Notes: a model not told the origin generated them from the sequence alone. A stretch of DNA of 6,250 nt from Pseudomonadota bacterium (GCA_016937135.1 JAFGWO010000071.1:1-6250), one strand, 5' to 3'. Shown: positions 1-6,020, counted from the stretch's first letter. Made by a program: numbers and translations.

Positions 1-661
1 AAACAACTTCCCCCCCCGCGAGGGCAAGGACCCGGTCGGCAAAAAGAACCGCGTGGTTGATGTCATGGGTGACCGAGATGATGGTCTTCCCGGATCTCCG
101 GCGGAGGTTTTCGAGGATAGCCAGGACCTTTTCCTCGTGGAAAGGATCCAGGAAAGTGGCGGGTTCATCCAGGAGAAGGATTCGGGCTCCCTGGGCCAAA
201 ACCGCCGCAAGGAAAACCTTCTGTCTCTCGCCGCCGCTTAAGGTCCTCATGTCCCTCTCGGCAAACTCCGTGGTGCCGGTAAGGGCAAAGGCCTCCCGGA
301 CGACCTGACGATCCTTCTGTGAGGGAGGGGAGAAGGGGGAAAGGTTCGGATACCGGCTCATCAGAAGGAATCGGGAGGAGGTGAAAGGAAAGGACCGTTC
401 GCCGGCCTGCGGGACATAGCCGACCTTCCGGGCCAGCTCCTTTTGCGTCATGGAGGACACGGGGAAACCCGCGATCCTGATGGATCCTGTCCACCGGGTG
501 TGGATTCGCATCAGGCATTTCAACAGGGAGGTCTTGCCGGCTCCGTTCGGGCCGACCACGCAGAGATGGATCCCTTCAGGGACCTGGAAGGAGACATCCT
601 TCAGAATCTCCTTTCCTCCAAGGGAAAGGGAGAGGCTATCTACATTGAGAACGGGGGTCAT
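1..661 (-). CDS. btuD: Cobalamin/siderophore-type ABC transporter ATP-binding protein, BtuD/FecE-like (C-terminus cut by window edge)
   Basis: Cytoplasmic ATPase of a corrinoid or iron-chelate importer; it hydrolyses ATP to drive the membrane permease. About 220 residues are visible and the frame is open to the window edge, so the last few tens of residues are missing. Motifs occur in the expected order: Walker A GPNGAGKTS (residues 37-45), Q-loop in KVGYVPQ, signature LSGGERQK (141-148), Walker B ILLLDEP (161-167), D-loop TFLDP and H-loop VTHD (His199). The start at 661 has GAGGAA about 10 bases upstream. An in-frame ATG at 679 is possible but has no ribosome-binding site. The family (FecE/BtuD/HmuV) is clear from sequence. 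Cobalamin as substrate is inferred from the upstream riboswitch, receptor and BtuF-like protein. It is separated from btuF by 471 bases, with no permease gene between them. A run of eight G on the coding strand (10-17) lies near the visible end and reads in frame. Confidence 0.93.
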   Translation of the reverse strand, partial: MTPVLNVDSLSLSLGGKEILKDVSFQVPEGIHLCVVGPNGAGKTSLLKCLMRIHTRWTGSIRIAGFPVSSMTQKELARKVGYVPQAGERSFPFTSSRFLLMSRYPNLSPFSPPSQKDRQVVREAFALTGTTEFAERDMRTLSGGERQKVFLAAVLAQGARILLLDEPATFLDPFHEEKVLAILENLRRRSGKTIISVTHDINHAVLFADRVLALAGGEVV

Positions 662-1010
662 TGTCTTTTCATTCCTCATGGGTGCCGGACAGGGAACCGG
701 GAAAAGTACGCCAGGGAAAAAATCGAAGAGGGAGGATAGAACAGGGAATCAGGAGGAAAATCCCTGAAAATTCCTCCTTCCCCCTTCATCCTTCCTTTTC
801 TGTTTCCCCCTTCCGATCCTCATCCTCTCCTTCGCATCGCTTGCCCTGGCGTTACCCCAAGGAAAAGGTCGGGTCCCTGCTAATTCCAGATTTAAGGACC
901 TTCCTTTGGGGCCCCTTGTGGACCGAGTGGCCTCCCGGAGAGCCGCATGGCCGTACCTAGCTTTAAATGCTTTAAAACCTGAACGCGAAGGACCGCGAGG
1001 GGAGCGATCC

Positions 1011-1042
1011 AACGATAAACGATAAACAATGAACGATGAACG
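1011..1042. repeat. Heptamer tandem repeat, unit AACGATA/AACGATG
   Basis: Period-7 array of four units plus four bases: AACGATA, AACGATA, AACAATG, AACGATG, AACG. It lies between btuF and btuD. The units differ by one or two bases, as in an ageing array. The function is unknown; it could be a slippage product or part of a dispersed repeat family. Confidence 0.9.
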
Positions 1043-1058
1043 TTTAAAAATTCATCCT

Positions 1059-1086
1059 CTGGACTCTGGACTCTCGACTCTGGACT
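1059..1086. repeat. Heptamer tandem repeat, unit CTGGACT
   Basis: Four consecutive 7-base units: CTGGACT, CTGGACT, CTCGACT, CTGGACT. The unit differs by only one base from the CTGGAAT unit of the array inside btuF (2115-2142) and lies in the same orientation, so the two arrays probably belong to one family. It lies about 50 bases past the btuF stop codon on the transcript. Confidence 0.92.
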
Positions 1087-1132
1087 TTTTCCCCCTTCTC
1101 CCTTCCTCCTTCTTCCTTCTTCCTTCCTGTTT

Positions 1133-2146
1133 TTACTCCCCCTTCCCTCTTCCCGCTTTTAAGATCTTCGCCATCCCTTCAAGGACATTGACGAACCTGG
1201 GCCCGGGGACGACAACTTCATCGCCGCTCAGGATATAAACCCTGTCCTCCTTCGCCGCCCTTAACCCGGGCATTTTCCTCCAATAGGCCAGAAGTTTCTC
1301 CCGATCCTCCCCGGGAGATACCCCGGGGACCATCTCGATGATGATATCGGGGTCCAGCCGGGCAAGCCCTTCGGCTGAGAGGGCAGGAAATTTCAGGGTC
1401 TGATCGCCGTAGGCATTCTGTCCTCCGGCAAGCCTGATAAGGTCATCGTAGAACCCGTCACGGCCGGATACGTAAATTTCCCCTCCCGATCCCTCCTGAA
1501 GGGTGCGCCCGACGGCAACAAGGACCCGGGGTGGGGAATCCTCCGGGGGAGAAACGCGGGGACGAGGGGACGCGGCGGCGAAACCGTCCTGGATCCGGTG
1601 TATCTTCTTCTCGATCCCGGCGCGAAGTTCATCGCCCCTGTTTCCCACCCCGCAGGCCCTTGCGATGGTGGTGATGGAATCCAGGATTCCCTGGACGCGG
1701 GCGTGGTTGACAGCGATGGTCCGGATGCCAAGGGCCCCCAGGCGTTCCCTGGCCTCCCGATGTTCCTCAAGAAGGATGATCAGATCCGGTTCGAGGCCAA
1801 GGACAGCCTCAAAATTGATGTCGAAATACCCCCCTACCGGGGTTTTTCCGCGGGCCTCGGGGGGATAATCACAAAAACGGGTGACCCCCGCGATCCGGTC
1901 CCCAAGATCCAGATCGAAGAGGATCTCGGTGATGCTCGGGGCAAGGGAAACGATGCGGACGGGAAAGGTAACCCGTTCGTTAGCGATTGGGTGCGTGGGG
2001 GACGGCGAAGGTTCAAAGCTGGAATTGGAGCAGCCCGGCAAGAGGAAGAAAAAAACAAGGAGCACGGCTGCCAGAAGTCCAATGGCATCATGCCTTTTGC
2101 GGCTTGCCTGACCCCTGGAATCTGGAATCTGGAATCTGGAATTCAT
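1133..2146 (-). CDS. btuF: Cobalamin-binding periplasmic lipoprotein, BtuF-like
   Basis: Substrate-binding component of an ABC importer, predicted to carry corrinoid from the outer-membrane receptor to the inner-membrane permease. It has 337 residues. A basic stretch RKRHD is followed by a hydrophobic segment ending in LLPGC, so Cys39 is a likely lipidated residue and the mature protein would be membrane-anchored. A Ser/Pro-rich linker follows. The periplasmic-binding domain (PF01497 type) starts near residue 61 with RIVSLAPSITEILF and continues with GVTRFCDYPPEA, PDLIIL and a C-terminal DRVYILSGDEVVVPGPR. The CDYPPEA segment is typical of BtuF-like proteins. The ATG overlaps the tonB stop codon (ATGA), which suggests translational coupling; no strong Shine-Dalgarno is visible. 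Residues 2-11 are encoded by a heptamer repeat array and are not expected in a normal signal peptide. No usable in-frame start lies between the array and the hydrophobic segment. Iron-chelate binding is the alternative, but the riboswitch context favours B12. Confidence 0.92.
   Translation of the reverse strand: MNSRFQIPDSRGQASRKRHDAIGLLAAVLLVFFFLLPGCSNSSFEPSPSPTHPIANERVTFPVRIVSLAPSITEILFDLDLGDRIAGVTRFCDYPPEARGKTPVGGYFDINFEAVLGLEPDLIILLEEHREARERLGALGIRTIAVNHARVQGILDSITTIARACGVGNRGDELRAGIEKKIHRIQDGFAAASPRPRVSPPEDSPPRVLVAVGRTLQEGSGGEIYVSGRDGFYDDLIRLAGGQNAYGDQTLKFPALSAEGLARLDPDIIIEMVPGVSPGEDREKLLAYWRKMPGLRAAKEDRVYILSGDEVVVPGPRFVNVLEGMAKILKAGRGKGE
2115..2142. repeat. Heptamer tandem repeat CTGGAAT x4 within the 5' end of btuF
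   Basis: Four perfect copies of CTGGAAT (28 bp). On the btuF coding strand they read as ATTCCAG repeats starting one base after the ATG and encode roughly NSRFQIPDSR. Because 7 is not a multiple of 3, any change by one unit would shift the btuF frame between its start codon and its signal peptide. The tonB stop codon lies just outside the array and would be unaffected. Confidence 0.95.
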
Positions 2147-2991
2147 TTTTCTTCCAGCCTGAAATGGTAGGCCACCGACATCCGGGATTCAACCGGGGCC
2201 CCTGATTCCGTAGCCGGACGGAAAGAGACCTGCCCCGCCGCCTTCAGGGCAGCCCGATCAAGCCTCGAATGGGAACTCGACTCGATCACCTCGGCCCCCA
2301 GGATCCCCCCGTCCGGGCCGACCCGAACCTCGACGACCACCTTTCCCTCCTCTCCCGCCCGCCGGGACAGCACCGGGTAAACCGGCTTTGAAAGGGACAG
2401 GATCCTCGCCGGGGAAGCCCCCGAATCAGCCCCGGATCCCCCTCCCGGAAAGCCGTCCGGGGGAGAGGGGGAGGATGCCCTGTGGAATGGGCCCGCTTCC
2501 CGGCTCCCCTCCCCCGGGGAAAATGCCCGGGGCATCCCTTCCGTTCCCCGTGATGCCCCCGTTCTTTCGGAGAAGGCAGCATAGGCGCTTTCCGGTGAAG
2601 GGACAGCCGTGTCAGGATGCGCTCCGGGTCCCGCTGCCATGGACATCCCTTTTTCTTCCGGATCAACGGGAAGGTCCTCCTGCACGGGGGCATGGCGGGG
2701 CTCAAAGGGAGGTTCAGAGCCAGGGGATGCAGTCCGGAGATCCGGAGCTTCTTCCTCCCGGCCCGATTCAGCCTTTTCCAGCTCCAGAGCCTCTGTGAAG
2801 GGCTGCGTCCCGACGAGTCCTTCGTCGCCGGCGGCTTCCTCCGGGAACCAAGGCAGAAGAGTCATGGAACACGCCGGCGGCGCGCCTGCCTCGAGGGGTC
2901 CCGAGACCAGGCCTGCCCCGAAAAGGACCGCCCCATGGATCAGGAACGAAAGGATCACCCACTTGTGATTTATGCCGCTCATTGATTTCAC
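2143..2991 (-). CDS. tonB: TonB-family energy transducer, cobalamin-locus copy
   Basis: Inner-membrane protein that spans the periplasm and transmits proton-motive force to TonB-dependent receptors, here most likely the adjacent BtuB. It has 282 residues. The N-terminal membrane anchor (about residues 10-31) contains SFLIHGAV, with the Ser-x3-His spacing (Ser15, His19) that in E. coli TonB (Ser16, His20) is needed for coupling to ExbB/ExbD. A long Pro/Glu/Gly/Ser-rich region (about 35-200) would span the periplasm. The C-terminal TonB domain (about 202-280) has KPVYPVLSRRAGEEGKV, VRVGPDGGI and LDRAALKA. The start is GTG at 2991; an in-frame ATG at 2982 (residue 4) is equally possible, and neither has a strong ribosome-binding site. 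It lies 143 bases after btuB, and its stop overlaps the btuF start. No exbB/exbD is visible, so those would have to be supplied from elsewhere. Confidence 0.93.
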   Translation of the reverse strand: MKSMSGINHKWVILSFLIHGAVLFGAGLVSGPLEAGAPPACSMTLLPWFPEEAAGDEGLVGTQPFTEALELEKAESGREEEAPDLRTASPGSEPPFEPRHAPVQEDLPVDPEEKGMSMAAGPGAHPDTAVPSPESAYAAFSERTGASRGTEGMPRAFSPGEGSREAGPFHRASSPSPPDGFPGGGSGADSGASPARILSLSKPVYPVLSRRAGEEGKVVVEVRVGPDGGILGAEVIESSSHSRLDRAALKAAGQVSFRPATESGAPVESRMSVAYHFRLEEK

Positions 2992-3026
2992 TTTTCTGTC
3001 AGGGTGATCAGGGAGGAGGATGCATT

Positions 3027-3043
3027 TGACGCCGGTCGCGTCA
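3027..3043. other. Perfect inverted repeat TGACGC-N5-GCGTCA in the btuB-tonB gap
   Basis: Six-base arms TGACGC and GCGTCA flank a 5-base spacer, 35 bases upstream of the tonB GTG. No T-run follows on either strand, so it is not a classical terminator. It could be an RNA hairpin between cistrons (processing or stability) or a protein-binding dyad; the sequence alone does not decide. Confidence 0.5.
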
Positions 3044-3077
3044 TCTTGCCGGGCTTCGGACAGGGAATTCCTTCTCC

Positions 3078-3097
3078 CCCTTCGACAGGCTCAGGGC
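3078..3097 (+). repeat. REP-like repeat, copy 1, after btuB
   Basis: CCCTTCGACAGGCTCAGGGC on the plus strand, in the 143-bp gap between btuB and tonB. It matches copy 2 (5325-5344, minus strand) at 19 of 20 bases in opposite orientation. The ends CCCT/AGGG are complementary, as in REP-type elements. From memory, sequences with the core CTTCGACARGCTCAG are common dispersed intergenic repeats in many bacterial genomes. The flanking DNA repeats a CTCCC..CTTCG motif at 3074-3083, 3107-3116 and 3121-3130, giving a low-complexity region downstream of the btuB stop. Confidence 0.85.
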
Positions 3098-3134
3098 CTT
3101 CGGCTTCTCCCTTCGGTTTTCTCCCCTTCGGGCC

Positions 3135-5036
3135 TTATAATTCCGCCTTCAAACCGAGATAACCCGCCCGTCCCGGGGTTCCGTATCCATCGGCCAGTTC
3201 GTAGTCCCGGTCGGTGAGGTTTTCGATACGGCCCTGGAGGCTGATCCTGTCGGAGATCTCAAGATCGCCGGCGAGATTAACCAGTGCGTAGCTGTCCAGG
3301 GTCGCATCCCCCCAGTCTTCCCGTTCGCCGACATATTGGGCATCGAGGCTCACTCTCAGGTTCCGGACGGGGACGAATCCCACCCTGGCCCCCAGACGCA
3401 TGCGTGGACGCCGCAGAAGTTCCTCGCCATCCTCATCGTCCGTTTCCAGAAAGGATCCGGAAAGGCCCAGCGAGAGGAAGGAAAGGTCGGCATCAACCGA
3501 AAGGTCCACTCCCTCCGTGCGGGCCTCGGAAACGTTCTCGTAGCTGCCGTCGTCCCAGGTGGAAGGATCCCCGTCGGCATCGAACCAGTCGATGAGCTGG
3601 TCGTATTCGGTAAGATGCCAGGACAGGGAGGCCATCACCGCCTGCACGGGGGACCATTGAACGCCGACGTCCCACCCGCGGCTTGTTTCGGCCTCAAGAT
3701 CGGGATTGCCGTAGCCGGGGTTGTAAAGCTGATCCACGGAAGGCGCCCTGAAACCTGTGCCGTAAAGGGCCCGGAAACGGAGGGTTTCCGTGACGGGGGT
3801 CGAAAGGCCTGCCCGCCAGGTGGTTTCCTCCCCGAACCGGGAGTGGTCGTCCCGACGGGCCCCCAGGGTGAAGGCCATTCCGGAGTCAGCGGTGTATTTT
3901 TCCTGCAGGAAGACCCCCCTGACGGTGGAGGATTCCTTCTCCATCACGGAGGTGTAGGGCCCGTATTCATCGGAAAACCAGGTTGACTCCCCGCTCTCCT
4001 TTTCCCGGTCAAAACCCGCCGTGAAGATGGAGTGTTCGCCTAAATAGAAATGGTTTACCAGTTCTGTCTTGACCGAGGCTCCTTTGTAGGACGCCTCCAT
4101 GGTAAAGGGACGCAAGATATCCGGCTCGTTCAGGTCGCGCCTGTCGTGGGAATTCCGGGAGACTTTTAAGGATGTCTCCCAGAAATCTGTCAAAAAAGCG
4201 CCCACATGACCGCCCACCAGCGTCTGGTCGGCAGACCCCGTGTAATTCGGGTCGTCCCCGCCGGGACCTCCGTAATAATCCAGCTCGTTTTGGGCCTCCA
4301 CAAGGCGAAAATCCAGACCGGAGGAAACACCTCTTTCCCCTTCGAATCCGAAGTGTCCCGCCAGGGTCGTATTCTCATAGCCGTCCGCCTCGGTGTTGCC
4401 GTCCGATTCAGCGGCAGCGGAAATGCCGTCGGAGTGAACCGAGGAAGCCGAAAGACGGTAGGATCCCCTGCCCTTCTGCTCGCTTATGGCAACCCTGGCG
4501 CGCCGGGTCTGAAAGGACCCTGCCTCAACCAGTACATCTGCGGAGGGCTTCCCCTTCCCTTTCTTCGTGAAAATCTGGATCACGCCGCCGATGGCATCGG
4601 AACCGTAAAGGGTGCTCTGGGGTCCGAAGAGGATCTCGATCCTTTCGATATCCCCTGCATCGAGATGGGCGAAGTCGAAGGTGCGTTCAGGATTACTCGG
4701 GTCATTGACTTCGACCCCGTCGATGAGGACGAGGGTGAACCTGGCATCCCCCCCCCGCAGGATAACGGACGCCGTCTTTCCGGGACCGCCCTGACGGATC
4801 AGGTCCACCCCCGGGAGGCCCTCCAGGGCGTCGGCCACGGTGCGGGCCTGCATTTTTTCAATGTCTTCGGAGGTAACCAGAAGGATGGTGCCGGAGACCT
4901 GGTCAACCGGGGTGGGAAGGCGGGTAGCGGTCACGACAACTTCCGCAATTTCCCCTGCGGGTCCGCAATGACCGGGAACGTCCAGAAAAATCAGAAAAAA
5001 GAAAGCGGCAAGCAGAAAAAGGGGCGATGTCCTCAT
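3135..5036 (-). CDS. btuB: TonB-dependent outer-membrane cobalamin receptor, BtuB-like
   Basis: Outer-membrane beta-barrel receptor that binds corrinoid and imports it with energy from TonB. I place the start at 5036 (633 residues), preceded by AGGAAAGGAAG at good spacing and immediately followed by a signal peptide (MRTSPLFLLAAFFFLIFLDV). The upstream in-frame ATG at 5072 has no ribosome-binding site and would put a basic non-signal extension in front. The TonB box is EVVVTATR (about residues 32-39). The plug domain (about 45-160) shows DALEGLPGVDLI, VILRGGDARFTLVLIDGVEV, IERIEILFGPQSTLYGSDAIGGVIQIFTK split over consecutive segments, then the barrel. The last strand follows GRIENLTDRDYELADGYGTPGR and ends in GLKAEL, a terminal Leu where many such barrels end in Phe or Trp. 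B12 specificity rests on the cobalamin riboswitch in its leader. A run of nine G (coding strand, 4748-4756) lies within the plug region. It is the first gene of the btuB-tonB-btuF cluster. Confidence 0.95.
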   Translation of the reverse strand: MRTSPLFLLAAFFFLIFLDVPGHCGPAGEIAEVVVTATRLPTPVDQVSGTILLVTSEDIEKMQARTVADALEGLPGVDLIRQGGPGKTASVILRGGDARFTLVLIDGVEVNDPSNPERTFDFAHLDAGDIERIEILFGPQSTLYGSDAIGGVIQIFTKKGKGKPSADVLVEAGSFQTRRARVAISEQKGRGSYRLSASSVHSDGISAAAESDGNTEADGYENTTLAGHFGFEGERGVSSGLDFRLVEAQNELDYYGGPGGDDPNYTGSADQTLVGGHVGAFLTDFWETSLKVSRNSHDRRDLNEPDILRPFTMEASYKGASVKTELVNHFYLGEHSIFTAGFDREKESGESTWFSDEYGPYTSVMEKESSTVRGVFLQEKYTADSGMAFTLGARRDDHSRFGEETTWRAGLSTPVTETLRFRALYGTGFRAPSVDQLYNPGYGNPDLEAETSRGWDVGVQWSPVQAVMASLSWHLTEYDQLIDWFDADGDPSTWDDGSYENVSEARTEGVDLSVDADLSFLSLGLSGSFLETDDEDGEELLRRPRMRLGARVGFVPVRNLRVSLDAQYVGEREDWGDATLDSYALVNLAGDLEISDRISLQGRIENLTDRDYELADGYGTPGRAGYLGLKAEL

Positions 5037-5131
5037 GGTTCTTCTTCCTTTCCTCCCACCTCGGGGATGCAAAAGGTGATGTTTCGGACTTTCCGGGCCG
5101 GGTCATCCGCATCGCCCTTTGAGGAAGAAAG

Positions 5132-5165
5132 AAAAATCCCCGGACCTTTTAAAAGGTCCGGGGAT
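5132..5165 (-). terminator. Intrinsic terminator in the btuB leader (riboswitch expression platform)
   Basis: A perfect 30-bp palindrome (5136-5165, arms ATCCCCGGACCTTTT and its complement) is followed on the minus strand by TTTTT then a T-rich stretch. It lies between the riboswitch aptamer and the btuB start, about 95 bases before the ATG, where a transcription-terminating expression platform is expected. A leader segment CGGACC (minus strand, 5215-5210) is complementary to GGTCCG in the 3' arm and could serve in an antiterminator; that pairing is my inference. Confidence 0.92.
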
Positions 5166-5230
5166 CCCGTTTTCATCCGCCGGCTGCGCGATTTGACCCC
5201 GTCCTCGAGGGTCCGCTCCGCTATGATCCC

Positions 5231-5434
5231 ATGGGCAGGTCTTCTGGCTTCCGGATCAGCCTACTCGCCGCGCCTTCCCGACTTTTGTCGCCCCGACCTT
5301 TTTCTCAAAGCCCGACAAAAGTCGGCCCTGAGCTTGTCGAAGGGCGGGAAAAGTCAGTGGCTTTTCCTGCGGCTTTCGTCCCCGGTTACAGCGGCGGGTC
5401 CGCGACGGACTTGCACCGTCTTCCCTTAGCCCAT
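5231..5434 (-). promoter_or_regulatory. Cobalamin (B12) riboswitch controlling btuB
   Basis: Reading the minus strand 5' to 3', the conserved blocks appear in order: AAGGGAA then GGTGCAAGTCCG (5417-5406), GCCGCTGTAACC (5395-5384), AGCCACTGAC (5362-5353), GGGAAGGCGCGGCGAGTAGG (5279-5260) and the B12-box region GCCAGAAGACCTGCC (5248-5234). The ends ATGGGC (5434-5429) and GCCCAT (5236-5231) pair to close the aptamer. The variable peripheral arm between AGCCACTG and GGGAAGG is about 70 nt; its base pairs GACTTTT with AAAAGTC (5355-5349 with 5286-5280), and it includes a REP-like repeat. With a terminator downstream, binding of B12 should stop transcription before btuB. The class is clear from the conserved blocks; ligand preference among corrinoids is not determined here. 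Confidence 0.96.
5325..5344 (-). repeat. REP-like repeat, copy 2, inside the riboswitch arm
   Basis: CCCTTCGACAAGCTCAGGGC on the minus strand, differing from copy 1 (3078-3097) only at position 11. It sits in the peripheral arm of the cobalamin riboswitch. There its CTCAGGGC end plus the following CGAC can fold back on GTCGGGC...TGAG (minus strand, within 5324-5303) to make an inner hairpin capped by TTTT. Confidence 0.88.
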
Positions 5435-5445
5435 TTGCAAGAAGA

Positions 5446-5474
5446 AGGTTAGTCCTCGCGGGTTCGGATGTCAA
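5446..5474 (-). promoter_or_regulatory. Sigma70-like promoter for the btuB riboswitch leader
   Basis: On the minus strand a perfect -35 box TTGACA (5474-5469) is followed, after exactly 17 bases, by TAACCT (5451-5446), a weak match to TATAAT that keeps the first TA and last T. Transcription would start near 5440-5438, a few bases before the aptamer-closing helix at 5434, which is the expected position for a riboswitch leader. The exact start is inferred. Confidence 0.65.
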
Positions 5475-5481
5475 GGAGAAG

Positions 5482-5503
5482 GGACTGGAGTGTTCCAGCG
5501 TCC
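5482..5503 (-). terminator. Possible weak terminator or hairpin after the STAS-like gene
   Basis: On the minus strand GGACGCTGGAACACTCCAGTCC can fold as GGAC/GTCC plus TGGA/TCCA with a small bulge and a 4-base loop. It starts 12 bases past the stop codon of the 119-residue gene. The following CTTCTCCTT is pyrimidine-rich but not a T-run, so termination efficiency is doubtful. It would separate that gene from the B12 transcript. Confidence 0.35.
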
Positions 5504-5514
5504 ATGCGGCTTTT

Positions 5515-5874
5515 TCAGTCTGAAACCAGGTATTTTTTCGCTTCCTCCAGGTCTTTGAACACCTCGAATTTTCTTTTTGTAAAAACCCTTACGGCGTTTA
5601 AAACTACACCCTGAATGCCGGATAGCCCTACAATGGCAGACTTCTCAACATAGGGGGTGTTCCCTTTGGCAAAGAGTTTGAATTTCTCGACAACCTGGCT
5701 ATCAAACCTGGCATTGCTGGTAAGGACCAGCGTCCGCACGGAATTTAACGGGCATGATCGGATATCCACAGCCGCCGCGTCCAGCGTCCTGAAGAATTCC
5801 CTGGAATCCGTAATTCCCGAAACATCGATCAGGTAGATCTTTTCCCCCTGGTAACCAATGAACCCGTTCGGCAT
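5515..5874 (-). CDS. Small SpoIIAA/STAS-like domain protein
   Basis: A 119-residue, probably cytoplasmic protein with no signal peptide or membrane segment. The N-terminal half alternates strand and helix (GEKIYLIDVSGI, SVRTLVLTSNA). The C-terminal half contains KLFAKGNTPYVEKSAIVGLSGIQGVVLNAVRVFTKRKFEVFKDLEEAKKYLV. This pattern recalls small uncharacterised proteins of the SpoIIAA-like (STAS/SEC14-type) group; I recognise it by pattern only and cannot run a profile search. The start at 5874 is well supported by AAGGGGG seven bases upstream. The biochemical role is unknown; such folds often bind partner proteins or small ligands. It lies upstream of the btuB promoter on the same strand but, given that promoter, is probably a separate transcription unit. 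Confidence 0.8.
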   Translation of the reverse strand: MPNGFIGYQGEKIYLIDVSGITDSREFFRTLDAAAVDIRSCPLNSVRTLVLTSNARFDSQVVEKFKLFAKGNTPYVEKSAIVGLSGIQGVVLNAVRVFTKRKFEVFKDLEEAKKYLVSD

Positions 5875-6020
5875 GTCGGCCCCCTTTTGTTTTTGATGAT
5901 TGGTTCATCCGGTTAATGCGCACCTGGACCAAAAAAATTCAAGGCAAACTTACCACAGTGTGACCATCCCCGGTCACTCCGAAAGGGTAACACAGGGTGG
6001 AACATGGCCCTTCGATCCCC

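Larger units (their letters stand above)
662..1132. other. 471-bp gap between btuF and btuD without a supportable gene
   Basis: Frames here are short and of low-complexity composition, and none resembles a permease. From the btuF side, the gap holds a long purine-rich stretch on the minus strand (about 1087-1130), the heptamer array 1059-1086, the heptamer array 1011-1042, a mixed-sequence block (about 840-1010) and a second pyrimidine-rich tract on the plus strand (about 773-835). I see no convincing terminator or sigma70 promoter for btuD. Whether btuD is still co-transcribed with btuF cannot be told from the sequence. Confidence 0.7.

Noticed and set aside
10..17. Possible frameshift at the C-run in btuD
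   Set aside because: Reading through in frame gives RVLALAGGEVV, a normal sequence for this place in the family.
662..679. Upstream in-frame ATG for btuD at 679
   Set aside because: It has no ribosome-binding site, and the start at 661 matches the usual N-terminus of the family better.
749..1012. Possible 87-residue gene or btuC remnant in the btuF-btuD gap
   Set aside because: The composition is Arg/Gly-rich and hydrophilic, with no membrane segments, so it is neither a permease fragment nor a credible gene.
1598..2170. Plus-strand open frame of 190 codons opposite btuF
   Set aside because: It is a shadow of the BtuF reading frame, with no domain features.
5037..5072. Upstream ATG for btuB at 5072, adding 12 residues
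   Set aside because: There is no ribosome-binding site there; the ATG at 5036 has a good one and directly precedes the signal peptide.
4206..5429. Long plus-strand open frame of 407 codons opposite btuB and its leader
   Set aside because: It runs antisense to a convincing receptor gene and across the riboswitch, has no recognisable domain, and is explained by the high GC content.
5226..5474. Plus-strand and minus-strand short open frames over the riboswitch region
   Set aside because: The region is fully explained by the riboswitch and its promoter; the frames are chance.
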